64,000 bases of DNA from Ginsengibacter sp963792025. Lineage in GTDB: Bacteria; Bacteroidota; Bacteroidia; Chitinophagales; Chitinophagaceae. The notes beneath the pieces were generated by a model. It did not search any database, was not told the DNA's origin, and saw only the letters and a program-made list of their open reading frames with translations. A program made the position numbers and the translations under genes. The stretch lies in NCBI GenBank assembly GCA_963792025.1, contig CAWBUS010000019.1, forward strand, positions 152,935 to 216,934. The letters run 5' to 3'. Position 1 is the first letter of the stretch, and each line of letters begins with the position of its first letter. This document shows, in pieces, positions 8,257 to 15,693 of the stretch.

Positions 8257-8970
8257 TTATTTCAGATGATACTCTTTTTGAATAAATGTTACCAGCCCCG
8301 TGCCTTCTTCATTAACTGTTTCCAGCCAACTGATTAATCCGCTCAGGCCATAGTTCCACAATTGCTGGTGGGCAAAGGCCTCATTCAATAATTTTTTTCC
8401 CTGTTCCGTTAGTGGCACCGCCGTATTCTTATTTTTATTAAGATTGATAAAGTCGAAAAATTGACTATAGATAACCTGGTTGCCAAGGGCGCTATACATT
8501 AAATCGGTTTGCCGGTAATAATTTCTCACGGTTTGATCATATTGCATAATTCTGTCTGAAACTGCCTTGTTTCGAATAAGTCGTAACTCACCGCTGTTCT
8601 TTAATTGCTGTATAGTTCTGTCATTGGAAACAAAAGTTTTCAGGTCCAGGTTTTGGGTCCATAATCTATACACATCATTAGAGTTCTGCGCAATATTTGC
8701 CGATAATAACGCTGCCTTAACGCTGTCAATACCCGCGCTTTTTCTTCTCAAATACAGTAAGATTTTCGCTGACTGAAGGGTATCTGATTTCAAATCCTGC
8801 ACGATGGAACGCATATATTCTTTTTCACGTTGATGGTCCCGCAGTTGTTCACGCCAGTTCTCCGCCAGGAACCCGCAGAAAACTGCGAGAAACAGCATTA
8901 AGAATTCAAAAAAATAATGCCCGATTTTTTTTCCAGGCACGTGATGCAGATGACCAGCGTGGGTTTCCAT
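8257..8970 (-). CDS. Single-pass inner-membrane protein, DUF6090-like architecture
   Basis: 237 aa on the minus strand. A short His-rich start (H-A-G-H-L-H-H) and G-K-K-I-G-H-Y-F-F-E precede one membrane helix (F-L-M-L-F-L-A-V-F-C-G-F-L-A), followed by E-N-W-R-E and a charged helical region (R-E-K-E-Y-M-R-S-I-V-Q-D-L-K-S-D). This plan of one N-terminal helix, then E-N-W-R/N-x-E, then K-E-Y-x-x-x-L-x-x-D-L is shared with Bacteroidota proteins of the DUF6090 type. The helical remainder (to residue 237) probably lies in the periplasm. No catalytic motif is visible and the function is unknown. The start is supported by the family-like beginning. The upstream 450 bases hold no other gene. Confidence 0.7.
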   Translation of the reverse strand: METHAGHLHHVPGKKIGHYFFEFLMLFLAVFCGFLAENWREQLRDHQREKEYMRSIVQDLKSDTLQSAKILLYLRRKSAGIDSVKAALLSANIAQNSNDVYRLWTQNLDLKTFVSNDRTIQQLKNSGELRLIRNKAVSDRIMQYDQTVRNYYRQTDLMYSALGNQVIYSQFFDFINLNKNKNTAVPLTEQGKKLLNEAFAHQQLWNYGLSGLISWLETVNEEGTGLVTFIQKEYHLK

Positions 8971-9428
8971 TTTTTCAGTTTCTTAAATTAAATAAATAAG
9001 TCGGCACTTTATGTTTAGGCACTCTTGCGGAGACTCGTCCCAGACCCGAATGGCATATCCAATCCCCTGTCGTGTCTCCGCCTGGCCTTAGCCCTGGACG
9101 ACACGGCTGCGAATACTCACTGGTCCGCTATCAAATATACTCCTTGTATTATAGAATTTTAAAAGATAATCAATTCACTTTTTGGTTGGCCGTTCGTGCC
9201 CTGCCCCGCTTCAGGCTGGAAGTTGAGACACGACCCGAAAGGAGCATTGTACGGTAAGCGGGAGCGTTTACTCACCTGATTTCTATCGTTACTTGTTTCC
9301 GATTTGTAGTTGAGCTGCCTGAAAAGTTCTAACCTGGTTATTCAAATATTCTACGCCAAACATGGGATTGTGGCTGTTACTTTTTATATTTAGGAAAATT
9401 ATCAAAAACCTCAATAAACTAAAATCTT
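8971..9428 (+). other. Intergenic region with GC-rich patches
   Basis: About 460 bases. Two patches richer in G+C than the surroundings (about 9025-9130 and 9188-9265) share a short motif: AGACCCGAA at about 9050 and ACGACCCGAA at about 9232. The sequence GGAGAC near 9030 and GTCTCC near 9074 could pair as a loose inverted repeat. The short frame at 9072-9257 lacks coding character and is not called. No RNA gene recognised. Confidence 0.35.
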
Positions 9429-9917
9429 ATGGCAGACCTGATAACGGATGAAACATTTGACGAAAAAAAGTATGGGAGTCTCAAAACCCTTACGCTGCTT
9501 ACATTTATCGGAAGCGGACTCGCATTACTGTATATACTGGTCACTCCCTGGCTATTAAGTTTCTACGCCAGGCTGCTCAACCAGGCTACTACTTCAGGAC
9601 GGGAATTAACCGCGAGCGAAGCACAAAAAATTGCCGACGGACATAGAGCCATTGACCTGGCACAGGCTAACATGGTACCTTTGATGATCATTGGTATTAT
9701 TGCAACAGTGGGTTGCATTATTGGAGCAATGTGGATGCGCAAACTAAAAAAAGAAGGGTACTATATTTATCTCGCGGGAGAAATATTACCAATTATCGCC
9801 GGGTTTGTTCTGATGGGGACAAGCCAGTTTAACGGCGTTTTAAGCATGATACTCGCATTAGGGATTCCGATTCTGTTTGTCATATTGTATTCGGTGAACT
9901 TTAAGTATCTGAAATAG
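9429..9917 (+). CDS. Four-helix integral membrane protein of unknown function
   Basis: 162 aa. A short soluble N-terminus (M-A-D-L-I-T-D-E-T-F-D-E-K-K-Y-G) is followed by four predicted membrane helices at about residues 20-42, 78-96, 108-125 and 132-155. A polar loop of about 35 residues (residues 43-77) joins helices 1 and 2. No signal peptide and no recognised domain. It stands alone, 69 bases before the GH16 gene on the same strand. The text has normal coding character throughout and the ATG at 9429 is the only good start. Confidence 0.7.
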   Translation: MADLITDETFDEKKYGSLKTLTLLTFIGSGLALLYILVTPWLLSFYARLLNQATTSGRELTASEAQKIADGHRAIDLAQANMVPLMIIGIIATVGCIIGAMWMRKLKKEGYYIYLAGEILPIIAGFVLMGTSQFNGVLSMILALGIPILFVILYSVNFKYLK

Positions 9918-9986
9918 CCGTGGCCCTGGCCCTAACACCTGTTAATAACATTACATTCGTAGTGAAGGAAATTATTTATCATTTTC

Positions 9987-10865
9987 ATGAAACAAATACC
10001 ATTACTCCTTTCATTTTTTATTAGCCTTACTGCCCATGCTCAAAACGCAAAGTTGTCTCATTCCTTTATTGAAAATTTCACCGATTCTGTTTTAGAAAAT
10101 TTCAGATATGGCTCTACCGGAAATAAAGCTGCTTTTAAATGGCAAAGCGGTGTTACTTCCAAAACAGAACCTGGCTCGAAAGTGTTACTTTTTAAAATAG
10201 ATCCCCTGGATAGTGCGGGTGCAGGTCGAGGCCCGGAAATTATATCTAAGGACTTTACTTATTTTGGTACTTACGCCGCCCGGTTGAAAGTTCCTGATGT
10301 AAAAAATGTTCAGCCGAATGCAGGTGCGGTTGTCGGTTATTTTACCTATTTTATGGATAGCCTGTATGGACTTAGTGAGATAGACTTTGAATGGCTGGTT
10401 GCTGACCCTTCCATCGTCTACATAGGCACCTGGACCGGTGACAGAGGCAAACTTAAAAGAATCGGGCGAACAATAAATTTAGCTAAAGGAATTATTTACA
10501 ATACAATTTATAAAGAAGGCTATAAAGGGGAACCTGCTGCCTTAACAGGCGCTCAAAACCTGCCGGAAATGATTGAGACTATTCATAATTATGATGCCTC
10601 ATCGAAATTTTATACTTACGGGTTTGACTGGTATCCTGATCGCCTTACCTGGTGGATGATTCATCCGGTGACAGGTAAGAAAATTATTTTGTGGGATTAC
10701 CAGGGATCTCAAAGGGGCATACCTCAGCATCAAACGTATTACCGTATAAACTTTTGGCATACCAATGAATGGGGAGTTGAAACCAATCTTAACGCAACTG
10801 AAAAACCATTGCACCCTTATGAACTGGAAGTTGATTGGATGTCGTATGACCCGTTTAATAAGTGA
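9987..10865 (+). CDS. Secreted glycoside hydrolase family 16 protein
   Basis: 292 aa with a clear signal peptide (residues 1-18, ending T-A-H-A-Q). The GH16 active-site signature E-I-D-F-E appears at residues 131-135 (E131 nucleophile, D133, E135 acid/base by family rule). It is followed by aromatic residues typical of the concave beta-sandwich (W-T-G-D-R-G, F-D-W-Y-P-D-R-L-T-W-W). GH16 enzymes cleave or transfer beta-1,3/1,4-glucans and galactans. The substrate cannot be read from this sequence, although the E-x-D-x-E spacing is the laminarinase/lichenase kind without the extra beta-bulge residue. Length fits one catalytic domain with no carbohydrate-binding module. Location is periplasm or extracellular. 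Confidence 0.82.
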   Translation: MKQIPLLLSFFISLTAHAQNAKLSHSFIENFTDSVLENFRYGSTGNKAAFKWQSGVTSKTEPGSKVLLFKIDPLDSAGAGRGPEIISKDFTYFGTYAARLKVPDVKNVQPNAGAVVGYFTYFMDSLYGLSEIDFEWLVADPSIVYIGTWTGDRGKLKRIGRTINLAKGIIYNTIYKEGYKGEPAALTGAQNLPEMIETIHNYDASSKFYTYGFDWYPDRLTWWMIHPVTGKKIILWDYQGSQRGIPQHQTYYRINFWHTNEWGVETNLNATEKPLHPYELEVDWMSYDPFNK

Positions 10866-10969
10866 TCGGCTGTTGCCTTCCTACATAGGCGGACACCCGC
10901 CAGGATCTTCGCAATAACGATTCTTGGAATCGCGGCCGCGGCTGCATTCATTGCATATTTTCAGGACCG

Positions 10970-11065
10970 AGGCACAGCAGTCCCTAATTGTTTAAACGTT
11001 GTACAAGACAATGCAGTAAGAGTATTTTCTTATGTAAATATTCTCACGACAACAGTGGGAAAATT
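10970..11065 (+). repeat. Dispersed intergenic repeat, second arm only
   Basis: GGCACAGCAGTCCCTAATTG, then TTAAACGTTGTACAAGA...AGAGTATTTTCTTA...AATATTCTCACGACAACAGTGGG. It matches arm B of the repeat at 11676-11766 and 17464-17556, but arm A is absent. Just before it, at about 10890-10960, a frame reads T-P-A-R-I-F-A-I-T-I-L-G-I-A-A-A-A-A-F-I-A-Y-F, a membrane-helix-like scrap of a lost gene. Confidence 0.6.
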
Positions 11066-11107
11066 TATTAGGAACATTTTTGTATTTTGTTGCAAATTTT
11101 TTAAGAT

Positions 11108-11575
11108 ATGCCAACTTCAAAATACCTGAAGGCGCTTAGTATTCTGCATGGAGCTTTGCTAATCGGAATGCTGCTGCTGGCAGGTATAATAGTTGGATTG
11201 ATGTATGGATTCAGTATTGCTGCGCCAAAGCCCGAACTTTCCGAGCCAATGCTGATTGTTGCCGTGATATTGTGTGCTTTTGGCTTTATAGCATCAAGGC
11301 GGATTTTTAACCAGCGGGTTATGCAGCTTAACGCCGCGGATGTCTCCGTGGCCCGGAAACTTAGTGATTATCGCGCTGCCTGCATCCTGCGTTGGGCATT
11401 GCAGGAGGCGCCGATACTCTTCTGCACCATCGCATTTTTCATTACGGGCAATACGACAATCATCCTGCTGGCCGGCGTAATGTTGGCTTTATTTTTTTCC
11501 ACACGACCGACTGTAGCCACCATTACTAATGATTGCAATGTCAGCGATGCCGACTTAATAGACGATGCAACGTAA
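11108..11575 (+). CDS. Integral membrane protein of unknown function
   Basis: 155 aa with four predicted membrane helices (about 10-33, 45-60, 98-115 and 118-135). They are separated by a short basic cytoplasmic-looking loop (R-R-I-F-N-Q-R-V-M-Q-L-N-A-A-D-V-S-V-A-R-K), with an acidic tail (C-N-V-S-D-A-D-L-I-D-D-A-T). I do not recognise a named family. The last about 100 bases of this gene, including the stop, occur again at 17553-17655 with about nine differences, next to a copy of the dispersed repeat. The gene sits between two repeat copies. It appears intact and its start is the only reasonable ATG. Confidence 0.7.
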   Translation: MPTSKYLKALSILHGALLIGMLLLAGIIVGLMYGFSIAAPKPELSEPMLIVAVILCAFGFIASRRIFNQRVMQLNAADVSVARKLSDYRAACILRWALQEAPILFCTIAFFITGNTTIILLAGVMLALFFSTRPTVATITNDCNVSDADLIDDAT

Positions 11576-11630
11576 TGTCACGCCAGTCCACCCGTGCTAT
11601 ACTAAAACTGAACTTGCTCCTTCCCGGCTA

Positions 11631-11766
11631 CACTTAGTGTGTTCATAACCGTTAGTTGCGCTGTCCTTAGGTACTGAGGGACAGCAGTCCCTGATTATTT
11701 AAATGCTGTAAATGATATCGCAGGAAGAGAGCTTTTTATTTAAACATTCTCCGGACATGGGGTAAC
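11631..11766 (+). repeat. Dispersed intergenic repeat, full copy (arms A and B)
   Basis: Arm A is CACTTAGTGTGTTCATAACC, then GTTAGTTGCGCTGTCCTTAG. Arm B is GGGACAGCAGTCCCTGATTA...AAACATTCTCCGGACATGGGGTAA. GCTGTCC at the end of arm A pairs with GGACAGC at the start of arm B to give a hairpin with a short loop. Other copies are at about 1432, 10970, 13367, 13791, 15375, 17421, 17674, 22488, 24446, 26062 and 45816, all read on the plus strand. Confidence 0.8.
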
Positions 11767-11911
11767 AAGTTGTAATGAAAACGTACACTAACTGTACTAC
11801 TAAAGAACACTGGCAGAGCTATGTTCGCACACAGTTTGCTGATTATCATTGCCGCTCAATGATGGCATAGTTTTGAGTATTTAAATAGCTCACAGCTTAT
11901 AAAATAGAAAT

Positions 11912-12511
11912 ATGAATTCTTATAGTGCTAAAAACAACTACAGTCGTAAGGTATTTTTGATCATAACTTATTTTGTTTTGTTTGCATCTTTAGTCTGTCT
12001 TATAATAAATTTTTCGGTCGACCAAACCATAAGCTGGTCATTATACCCCATCGGAGCGTTAATAGTCCTATGGTCAACTGTTTCTCCATTGTTGTTATTT
12101 AACAGATATAGGTTTTGGGGATTGTTTGCGGGATTAACCGTTAGCGTTATTCTATATCTTCTGTTGATACAGAACCTGGCTGCCCAAAAAGGCTGGTTAT
12201 TACCGTTGGCGCTGCCGATTGCAATATTATCTCTGGTTGCATTCGGAATTTCACTGGCTGCCTTTACGGCATTCAAATCAAACAAGTTATATGCCGCAGC
12301 GGTTACTGTGTTTTTATTTGGAGTCGTGGTAAATTTAGGTGTAGATGTTATTGTTAGCCGGTTTATTAACGACGGCAACCTTGCTGATACATCTAAAATC
12401 CTGACCACAATTGGTTCGGCTATAACAGCCCTTATTTTAATGATTGCCGGCTATATTAAGAGCAACAGGATACGCGGCAATGTACTGTTTACACACCAAA
12501 CCAATGAATGA
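11912..12511 (+). CDS. Six-helix membrane protein, DUF6320-like
   Basis: 199 aa. After a polar N-terminus (M-N-S-Y-S-A-K-N-N-Y-S-R-K) six membrane helices follow at about residues 14-32, 42-62, 67-87, 95-117, 124-145 and 160-178. The W-S-L-Y-P-I-G-A-L-I-V-L-W segment at helix 2 resembles the membrane domain called DUF6320 in Bacteroidota and Firmicutes proteins. That assignment is tentative. No catalytic or transport signature is visible. It lies alone between a repeat copy and a secreted-protein gene. Confidence 0.65.
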   Translation: MNSYSAKNNYSRKVFLIITYFVLFASLVCLIINFSVDQTISWSLYPIGALIVLWSTVSPLLLFNRYRFWGLFAGLTVSVILYLLLIQNLAAQKGWLLPLALPIAILSLVAFGISLAAFTAFKSNKLYAAAVTVFLFGVVVNLGVDVIVSRFINDGNLADTSKILTTIGSAITALILMIAGYIKSNRIRGNVLFTHQTNE

Positions 12512-12666
12512 TTGTTGTTGGAAAAATCATTGGCACTTTGAGCGCATGCGAAATATTCCGTCAGAGTACCTGGTAGTTCTGGAGTTTTGGAGAAAACGAT
12601 TACGAAATAATTTATACCGGGATCTTCATTACTTGTTTTAATTTTTAATCAGCTTATACTATAAAC

Positions 12667-13323
12667 ATGAAAAAGCATTCCTTCGTCTTACTTATGGCCT
12701 TGTTTTCCGGCATCCTGTTTTTCAACCCGTTAAGGCTCTCCGCGCAAAATAACCGTGCTGATTCGCTGGCACGTCTGAAACCTTTCGTTGGAAAATACCA
12801 GTTTATAAACAACAAGATGGCTTTCCTGCAGATCATACTGCAAAATGGTCACCTGGTGCTCAAACAGCTTTGGGACAAGCAAGAAATTCCTTTCCACCAA
12901 ACATCAGAACTGGAATTTTATAACGACGAACACCAATTCCCATTAAAATTCACCAGGAGCAGCACGGGAAAAATTACTCAAGTGCTGGCTTTTAACAGGG
13001 ACTTATGGAACCGGGTTCCTGATAATTACACGCCTCCGATGAAAAAGATCATTACTCTTACCGGCAATCAGCTTAACCCTTTTGAAGGCAGGTATCAACT
13101 GAAAGGCGGAGATGGCGACGCAGACGATATTGCAGATATTACTGTTGTGGAGGGCCATTTATCAATAAAACATGAAAAGGACGTGACCAACCTGTTGCCG
13201 GTCTCAGACCTGGAATTTGTCACCGAAGACCAGTCATTCGATGTCATATTTACCAAAGCTGCCGGTGGAGCTGTAACCCAGGCCGTAGTAAATAACAAAG
13301 ATGTATGGCTTAAAGACAAATAG
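12667..13323 (+). CDS. Secreted protein with two tandem DUF3471-like beta domains
   Basis: 218 aa with a signal peptide (to about residue 26, L-R-L-S-A-Q). The rest consists of two copies of a 90-residue module. Copy 1 (about 35-120) runs F-V-G-K-Y-Q-F, I-I-L-Q-N-G-H-L-V-L-K, E-L-E-F-Y, F-P-L-K-F-T-R, I-T-Q-V-L-A-F. Copy 2 (about 130-218) runs F-E-G-R-Y-Q-L, V-V-E-G-H-L-S-I-K, D-L-E-F-V, F-D-V-I-F-T-K, V-T-Q-A-V-V-N. This pattern resembles DUF3471, a beta-barrel-like module usually found at the C-terminus of serine beta-lactamase-like hydrolases. Here it occurs without a catalytic domain. It probably acts in the periplasm. Function unknown. Confidence 0.7.
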   Translation: MKKHSFVLLMALFSGILFFNPLRLSAQNNRADSLARLKPFVGKYQFINNKMAFLQIILQNGHLVLKQLWDKQEIPFHQTSELEFYNDEHQFPLKFTRSSTGKITQVLAFNRDLWNRVPDNYTPPMKKIITLTGNQLNPFEGRYQLKGGDGDADDIADITVVEGHLSIKHEKDVTNLLPVSDLEFVTEDQSFDVIFTKAAGGAVTQAVVNNKDVWLKDK

Positions 13324-13366
13324 ACTGAAGCTTTGATACGCCGATCATTCTTTACTCCCTCTGCTT

Positions 13367-13470
13367 CACTTAGTGTGCTCATAACCGTTAGTTGCGCGGT
13401 CCTTAATTGTAACTAACGATTTACGAACATTAAGTCCATAACAAAATTCAATCTTAATAAGCCCGCATGG
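13367..13470 (+). repeat. Dispersed intergenic repeat, arm A plus C variant
   Basis: Arm A (CACTTAGTGTGCTCATAACC, GTTAGTTGCGCGGTCC) is followed not by arm B but by a different arm C: TTACGAACATTAAGTCCATA, then ACAAAATTCAATCTTAATAA. The same A+C layout appears at 24446-24530 and, interrupted, at 15375-15490. Confidence 0.7.
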
Positions 13471-13498
13471 TTTGTGCTAAGCACATCATTATACCAGT

Positions 13499-13729
13499 GG
13501 CAATTTTGAATCGGGTAGTGTTCTGAATGGGTATAACAACAATTTTTATTATCAATTTACCGGTTATCCTGCATCGAGTATTACCGTTTACCAGCAATAT
13601 AGCAACTCCTATGTAACCTTTAGCCCAAATGCGCAGTATGATAGTAAGAACAGGTTGACCTCACTTAAAAATTTTAACGGAGACGGATCATTCTATTATG
13701 AAACAGAAAAGCTTACTTATAACAAATAG
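13499..13729 (+). pseudogene. C-terminal fragment of an unidentified secreted or lipoprotein gene
   Basis: An open frame of 76 codons without a start reads N-F-E-S-G-S-V-L-N-G-Y-N-N-N-F-Y, later V-Y-Q-Q-Y-S-N-S-Y-V-T-F-S-P-N, then S-K-N-R-L-T-S-L-K-N-F, ending T-Y-N-K-stop. Its composition (Tyr/Asn/Ser-rich beta strands) is typical of Bacteroidota secreted or lipoprotein C-termini with repeated Y-D-S-K-N-R-L-T motifs. The 5' part is replaced by the A+C repeat that ends just upstream. No family assigned. Confidence 0.5.
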
Positions 13730-13790
13730 AGTTAAAAAATTAATTTTGGCGCAGGCAGATGACAAGTTTAGCTTTGAGTGTTCCCCGCAA

Positions 13791-13877
13791 CACTTAGTGT
13801 GCTCATAGCCGTTAGTTACCTGGGACTCCTGATTATTTAAAGGTTGTAGGAGACGGTGCGGTAAGAGTATTTTCTTA
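13791..13877 (+). repeat. Dispersed intergenic repeat, shortened copy
   Basis: Arm A (CACTTAGTGTGCTCATAGCC, GTTAGTTACC) runs directly into a shortened arm B (CTGATTATTTAAAGGTTGTA...GCGGTAAGAGTATTTTCTTA). The hairpin bases between them are lost. Confidence 0.7.
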
Positions 13878-13963
13878 ATGAACCATTCTATAGAAACCTT
13901 GGGACTTTGGAGCCTTCAACTGTTATATTCTTTTCTCTTTTCACGTAAATATCTTCATCCAAA

Positions 13964-15313
13964 TTATTCATTCTTTTTTCTCCGCAATACAATCGCAGCA
14001 TTTGTTGCTAAATCAGCACTAAAGCGAACCTCGTATCTTTTTGCACCATCATTCACTATCAGCAGGCCCGTATTAGGTGGTATTGAGCCAAGGTTTTCGG
14101 CATACATCACCAACTTTACAGAATCCATATCAGGCGTAATGTAAATAGTTTTGCTATTTGCTATTGTAGTAAGCCCCACTTTTGAAAAAATGATATTTCC
14201 GTTCATTAGTACCGTCACGGTATCGCCATCCACTTCACCATTATCGTACAGCGTAAGCAACAAACTGTCGGATTCAAAATAAAATGACTGATCAGATTTT
14301 GTAACACGTTTTTGAATTTCAGCAGCCCCATGTACAATAGACGGCGCCACTATCGTAACAACGGGAGGCGCAGGTTTTGGTGGTGGCTGAACAGCGACTA
14401 CCACGGGTTTTTTCTCCGGTTTTAGCTGAACAGCAACTACAACGGGTTTTTTCTCCGGTTGAGGTTTCGGCGGCGGTGGCGTTTTTTTCTCCGGTTTTGG
14501 TACAGTTGCAATAACTACTACCGGTCCTGGTTTTGGTGCCACAGATTCAGGTTTCACAACTGGCTTGATGTTTGACATTGCCAAAGCATCCATCTGCAAT
14601 TTCTTTTGTTTTGACAAGGACAGTGGCAATATTTTACCTCGTGATGATGGTGTTTTTTTTGTTACTGCCAATAATCCGGGCGGTGCTTTTTCAATTGAAC
14701 GAATTATCAAATCAGGATCTGGCACCGGAACAACGGGTAACGGTTCTGGCTTTTTTTCAAGAGGTGAAGCAACAACGGCTGCGGTTTCCGGCCTGTCCAT
14801 AAAAGATAACCTGGAAACCAGGTTTAATGTATCCAGGCTTTTAAACAATTCCAGTTTTTTGAAATCAATCTTTCTTTTCAGCAAAACTGTACCTTTATAC
14901 GCCCTGTTGTACCGGGTGATGTTAGTACTCCACGTACCTTCCAGTATCATTTCCGTATCCGTAGTTGTAAGTACAACAATCATTGTTTTCTTCACATGCC
15001 TGGAAGGATTAATCGAAAAATTATGAGCGATAAAACCTTCATCTTCCACTATGATTCTGGTACCCTTGCGCCTGATGCTGATATTTTGCACACCGGCTTC
15101 ATCTTTTCCATTAGCATGAAAAACAATTCTTGAATATCCAAACAATTTTCCTTTTTCTTCGCTTACTGCAATCTCGTAAGGAAGTTTGACTGTTTGTGTG
15201 TCGATAATAGTTATTTGCCCATACCACAGGCCCGTAATATCTTCCTGCTGGGCAAATAATTTTACCGGCAACAGCCAACATAGTATGAATACATAAGTAC
15301 AATATTTCTTCAT
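13964..15313 (-). CDS. Secreted protein with long Pro/Lys-rich linker between two beta domains
   Basis: 449 aa on the minus strand. It has a signal peptide to about residue 21 (P-V-K-L-F-A-Q). The N-terminal domain (about 25-150) begins D-I-T-G-L-W-Y-G-Q-I-T-I and contains L-E-G-T-W-S-T-N, a lipocalin-like beta layout. A long Pro/Lys/Val linker follows (about 185-335) with near-identical repeats P-E-K-K-P-V-V-V-A-V-Q. The C-terminal domain (about 340-449) reads L-L-L-T-L-Y-D-N-G-E-V-D-G-D-T-V-T-V and I-P-P-N-T-G-L-L-I-V-N-D-G, a beta-sandwich seen in exported proteins of this group. The linker could span a gap, for instance through peptidoglycan, but that is a guess. No enzyme motif. Not in an operon. 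Confidence 0.75.
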   Translation of the reverse strand: MKKYCTYVFILCWLLPVKLFAQQEDITGLWYGQITIIDTQTVKLPYEIAVSEEKGKLFGYSRIVFHANGKDEAGVQNISIRRKGTRIIVEDEGFIAHNFSINPSRHVKKTMIVVLTTTDTEMILEGTWSTNITRYNRAYKGTVLLKRKIDFKKLELFKSLDTLNLVSRLSFMDRPETAAVVASPLEKKPEPLPVVPVPDPDLIIRSIEKAPPGLLAVTKKTPSSRGKILPLSLSKQKKLQMDALAMSNIKPVVKPESVAPKPGPVVVIATVPKPEKKTPPPPKPQPEKKPVVVAVQLKPEKKPVVVAVQPPPKPAPPVVTIVAPSIVHGAAEIQKRVTKSDQSFYFESDSLLLTLYDNGEVDGDTVTVLMNGNIIFSKVGLTTIANSKTIYITPDMDSVKLVMYAENLGSIPPNTGLLIVNDGAKRYEVRFSADLATNAAIVLRRKKNE

Positions 15314-15374
15314 GGTTGTTATATCATTTTGATTGAGCAGTTATCTTAAAACACTGATTTGGTTTTTCCCCGCC

Positions 15375-15677
15375 ACACTTAGTGTGCTCATACCCGTTAG
15401 TTCCGCTGTCCTTAGTTTCCGCGGCGGACAGGTGCAACTGAGGACTTACAAACATTAAATCTATAACAAAAATTCAATTTCAATTAGACCTCGTTGTTTG
15501 CTATAATAATATTTACTGGCACTGCTATAAATATCTTACATAAAATGTATTTGGTTACACCTGTCCGCTGTGGCGGAAACTAAGCACGGCGAACCCTGAT
15601 TATTTAGCCCTTGTACCAGATGGCCACGATGAAGATTTGTTTATTTAAACATTCTCAGCACAGCATAGGGTTGGTAC
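15375..15677 (+). repeat. Dispersed repeat split by a small inverted-repeat insertion
   Basis: Arm A (15375-15414) ends in GCTGTCCTTAG, where other copies fold into a hairpin. Here the sequence continues with TTTCCGCGGCGGACAGGTG (about 15416-15434), about 120 bases containing arm C, and then CACCTGTCCGCTGTGGCGG (about 15558-15576), its near-perfect inverted partner. Arm B fragments follow (CCCTGATTATTTAG at about 15594, then TTATTTAAACATTCTCAGCA at 15640). The inverted repeat thus brackets the interior of this copy. Confidence 0.65.
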
Positions 15678-15693
15678 AATGAAAAAATACTGT

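Noticed and set aside
9072..9257. Short plus-strand frame in a GC-rich patch
   Set aside because: Arg/Pro-rich translation with no domain; the patch looks like intergenic repeat debris.
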